Shown here piece after piece: positions 53,301-56,273 of a stretch of DNA of 56,273 bases. Every line of letters starts with the position of its first letter. The first letter of the stretch is position 1. Source of the DNA: Desulfosarcina cetonica JCM 12296 (GTDB taxonomy: Bacteria; Desulfobacterota; Desulfobacteria; Desulfobacterales; Desulfosarcinaceae). The stretch is taken from contig NZ_BBCC01000019.1 of NCBI RefSeq assembly GCF_001311845.1, forward strand, positions 1 to 56,273, in the 5' to 3' direction. Under the pieces are notes generated by a model. It was not told where the DNA came from, did not search any database, and saw only the letters and a program-made list of their open reading frames with translations. The position numbers and the translations under genes are program-made.

Positions 53301-55158
53301 TCCCCGGATAGGATCGGGCTCTACACCAAGACCAATTACCAGGGCCAGGAACGCACGGTGGCGGTTACTACCGACGGCCGCCTGCTGGACGGCAACACTG
53401 CGGCTACCCGTCCCAACCTCTTCATGCAGACCTATACCAAGTCAGACGGTACCAAGAGTGCCTGGGCGATCATGGCCTACGAAGAGACCAAGGGCATGGG
53501 ATCAGGGCCTTCCGAAACGACCGGAACCGGAGAGCAGCCCCAGGACGGCAGCGGGTATGATCCTTATGAAACGGTACCCGATGAAGGCAAGAACGCCATC
53601 TACCACAGCTTCGATTTTACCCAACCGGATCTGGTCAGCGGTGGCACCATTCTCAACCTACCGGAAACGGATGACAACGGAAATTCAGTCTATGTCGAGG
53701 AACCGCAATATTTAGGTTCCGATCCAGTCTACGATGATGACGGTAACATCATTGGTTATGACCCGATTAATAATCCGGATTACGTAGTAGACGGCGACAA
53801 TGCCATTCTTGATTGGAAGGGGGATAAACAACTGGCCTACGAGAATGCCCGCCGGCCCAGATTTATAATTCAGTCCAAGGCGTCGGCCTTCGGCGGTACA
53901 AAGACGCTGTCAGACGGAACGACAGCCTTCAAACAGCCCAACAATTCAGGCACCGTATTGATCGTCTTATACAAAGAAGGCGAGGAAGGTGCCGGCCGGC
54001 CGTCGGACATCATGATGCGCCGCTGCGTGGTGGGTTCTGATCAGAAGGGGAATCCCTGGCATCCGGATAATTTCCTGCCTGGTGCCCAGAATGTGAGCAC
54101 GGTGATGCCAGGAACGACCTGGATCAACCCGGACCGTTCCGAGGATGCCAAAGGAGACGGAACCAAGGTCTGCGACTGGACCCAACCGGAAGAGTGTCTG
54201 ACCTGGAAGTCGGGGGTCAACCCTTACGAGGACGCCCGCGCCCATCGCGGCGCCATTCGCGGCGACTTCGTCATCCTGGGCTATTCTTACTGTCCCAACT
54301 GGGCCGCATCACGCAAGGCCCACGACAAGTATGACTTCTACATCCGGCGCTCCTTCGACGGGGGCGCAGCTGGACTACCGATCCGGATTACGACGGTGAG
54401 ATCACCCACATCGACTACTTCTTCGATCCCGAGGGTATATCCGGTGCGGAGCTGGACGAAGAGGGCAACGATGTCACCGAACCGACCAAGCACTACACCG
54501 TTGAAACGACCTATAAGCCTGGCGTCTACGAGCGGCCCGCAACGTGTCCCTGATCAAGAACAACAAAGTCAGCGTCATCGAGCCGCGCATCGTGGCCGTT
54601 CCCGGCACCATAAAAGATCCAACCACTGGGTTGCCTGCGTACGACGAAGACAAACAGAACCCCAACTGCTTCTACCTGGCCTACGGCACCTCCACCAACC
54701 TGCCCGATGTGGAGAAGCTTCCCGAGGATCTCTTCCTCAGCTACTCCCTCGACCGCGGCAACAATCTGGCCGAGGAAACCTGGGTGGTGAACCCCGACAG
54801 TGAGGGCAACCATGCCGGTGAAACGGTCACCGGTTGGTACCGTCTCGCCAAGGGTGATCCGGAGCAGGGCGAGGTGCAGATCCGCATGACGCCCAATGCC
54901 GAGCGTTTCTACGGCGTCTGGCTGGAAGAGGGCGCCGAAGGCAGCGACATCATGTTTCGGCGGATCATGCCCAGTTCTTTTGAGGCCAACAATACACCTG
55001 AAAACCTGACGGACAATGATGGTGACGGATTGTCCGAGTCCCAGGGCGATTGCAACGATTCGGATGCTAACATTTACGTTGGATCCATAGAAACGTGTGG
55101 TGACGGTATCGATCAGGATTGTGACGGATTCGACCTGGTGTGCCCATCGATTGAATAG
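50370..55158 (+). CDS. giant secreted di-haem Asp-box beta-propeller protein with MopE-type metal-binding end (two frameshifts)
   Basis: Corrected length 1596 residues, paralogue of the preceding gene. Sec signal (LFCLLVGILLVWPCGGFAF). A 'GLTVKTPTYEGQTDDSGGFDYFPGE' surface module at 51120-51400. Asp boxes (AVSRDDGHTWKRK at 51842; RRSFDGGASW after correction). Haem sites NCTQCHV (52902) and SDCVSCHY (53028). Matching blocks [16 protein letters not shown], and MAYEETKG are shared with the paralogue. The end, GDGLSESQGDCNDSDANIY..ETCGDGIDQDCDG, is a MopE-type metal-binding motif. Breaks near 54367 (GGCGCAGC lacks C) and 54533 (GGCCCGC lacks C). No rubredoxin unit. AGGAGG fixes the start at 50370. 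Likely extracellular electron transfer or metal binding; inferred. Confidence 0.75.
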
Positions 55159-55185
55159 CCACCACCCAATCCATTCATCCTAACC

Positions 55186-55217
55186 GCCTGCCGCAGTTCT
55201 ACCGGGCTGCGGCAGGC
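55186..55217 (+). terminator. GC-rich hairpin after second redox giant
   Basis: GCCTGCCGCAG, 10-base loop, CTGCGGCAGGC: an 11-bp perfect stem without a long T-run, in the same relative place as the hairpin after the first giant. Confidence 0.6.
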
Positions 55218-55471
55218 CAACAACCTATCCGGGTGCCAATCCGGAGCAAGACCAATGGCAAGGTCCGGGTCCACCGGGCAAGACGCAAACCGAAGGCGAT
55301 TCTCAACCCCCCAGCCTGACGCTGCACGATGTTTTCGCGCATCATCCGATGGAAGTCTTTTTCCTTTAAAAATTTATTTCACTTCTTGTAACCTTTATCC
55401 CTGCTTGTCCGTTTTAATTGCAGAAGCACGTGCATGGAAAAAGAGCGTCGAGGATCGAAAGGGAGGAAGAG

Positions 55472-56273
55472 ATGAAAAGAATTATTTTGGTGACATTGAT
55501 GCTGGTATGTTTTGCTACGCTGAGCCTGGCTGACGAGCCGCAGGACCTGACCCCGCAGGCCGCGGCGCACATTGCTCAGCAGACCCGTGAGATGGCCGCC
55601 TTGGGTATCCCCGAGGTACCGGCCCGTGAAATGCTGACTCGCATGGCGCAGAATCGATTTCAGCAGCGGAACCAGGTCCGTGCCCAGCAGATGGTCATGG
55701 AAGCCGCCAAGGCAGGGTTGCCCACGGAGCCGGTGATGAGCAAAGCCATGGAGGGGATGGCCAAACAGGTTGGTGAAGCCCGGGTCCTCCAGGCAATGGA
55801 GATGGTGCGCACCCGGTACGCCGCCGCTCATCGTATGGCAGCCGCGTTGCCTGTGGACAGAGCCCGCCTTAAAAGTGTTACCCAGGAGGTGGCGGACAGT
55901 TTGGCCGCAGGCATGCAGACCGCGGACATGAACGCCGTCATGGCCCAGTTGCGGGAGCATACCCGCCAGCAGACACGCAATCAGTCCACGGATATGGCCC
56001 TTCAGACGATGCAGACGGTCAGGACCATGGCGCAACTGGGAATTCCATCCGCAGAGGTCGCCGAAACCGTGGAGACAGCCTTGCGGAACCGTTATACCTA
56101 TCGTGAGATGATGCAACTGCGCATTCAGATGGCCAAGCAGATCCGATTCGCCTCCCCCCGGCAGATCGCCGGCCAGCATGCCAGCCGCATTGGCAAGGGA
56201 ACGGGCAGCGGCCACACCGGTGCCGGCAGTGGCGGTGCGAATGGCGGTTCCGGTGGTGGCGGTGGTGCTGGTG
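55472..56273 (+). CDS. secreted Met/Ala/Gln-rich helical protein (3' end off window)
   Basis: 267 codons visible, without a stop. Signal peptide KRIILVTLMLVCFATLSLADEP. The mature part is alpha-helical and rich in Ala, Met, Gln and Arg, with a loose repeat of the type QxVxxMAxLGIPxxxV (REMAALGIPEVPAREML, RTMAQLGIPSAEVAETV). It then enters a Gly/Ser-rich tail (GTGSGHTGAGSGG.. poly-Gly) at the window edge. No Cys in the mature part and no haem motif. GGGAGG lies 7 bases upstream of the ATG. It follows the two redox giants on the same strand, 313 bp on, so it may be part of the same surface structure. No family is recognised. Confidence 0.7.
   Translation, partial: MKRIILVTLMLVCFATLSLADEPQDLTPQAAAHIAQQTREMAALGIPEVPAREMLTRMAQNRFQQRNQVRAQQMVMEAAKAGLPTEPVMSKAMEGMAKQVGEARVLQAMEMVRTRYAAAHRMAAALPVDRARLKSVTQEVADSLAAGMQTADMNAVMAQLREHTRQQTRNQSTDMALQTMQTVRTMAQLGIPSAEVAETVETALRNRYTYREMMQLRIQMAKQIRFASPRQIAGQHASRIGKGTGSGHTGAGSGGANGGSGGGGGAG

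Overview
The window looks like a chromosome segment of a free-living Gram-negative anaerobe, most likely a Desulfobacterota (Desulfosarcina/Desulfobacteraceae-type) sulfate reducer. I infer this from gene content, not from a marker gene. The content includes paired MinD-type ATPases with ferredoxin inserts beside NifX-like proteins, PEP-CTERM (exosortase-sorted) surface proteins, a Cys-cluster PAS kinase with an NtrC partner, di-heme secreted proteins, IclR control and ihfA. Most of the window has G+C-rich coding style. The first 6 kb is clearly more A+T-rich.

Layout. 1-6112: a run of seven minus-strand gene cassettes separated by six recognisable attC sites, with no integrase in view (a CALIN or the proximal part of a chromosomal integron). 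Cassette products include an NDT/TIR-like protein, an alpha/beta hydrolase, two proteins with HEPN-type R-x4-H motifs, a PD-(D/E)xK-like protein and a small membrane protein. 6113-6669: a palindrome-rich non-coding stretch. 6670-14069 (minus): lipoprotein and ribbon-helix-helix genes, then an IclR / PEP-synthase-like / GAPDH run. 14382-16627: a large unknown protein. 16804-19607: MinD-MinD-NifX-NifX-Gly-rich operon. 20132-22802: FRG, ABM and LOG-family genes. 23174-30745: secreted proteins (S8 protease, two PEP-CTERM proteins, a large LTD/5'-nucleotidase/DNRLRE protein), with a GEMM-I (c-di-GMP) riboswitch before the first PEP-CTERM gene. 30836-40291: transport, FabH-like, a rearranged MaoC-SDR-SCP2 fusion, rhomboid protease, Met aminopeptidase, zinc-ribbon and membrane proteins, ihfA. 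41245-56273: PAS histidine kinase and NtrC-type regulator, then two giant paralogous secreted proteins (Asp-box beta-propeller modules, two CxxCH haem sites each, one with rubredoxin modules) and the start of a Met/Ala/Gln-rich secreted protein.

The best candidate for an undescribed system is 41245-56273. A cysteine-rich sensor kinase and sigma-54 activator sit immediately upstream of a candidate upstream-activator palindrome and a sigma-54-like promoter. These are followed by the two large redox surface proteins, whose haem-bearing modules occur in opposite order in the two paralogues.

A quality caution: eight genes carry twelve lesions, and every one is a net loss of one base. Restoring one base per lesion makes each gene length divisible by three and rebuilds a conserved protein. 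This pattern fits systematic consensus error better than real gene decay, so I annotate these genes as whole.
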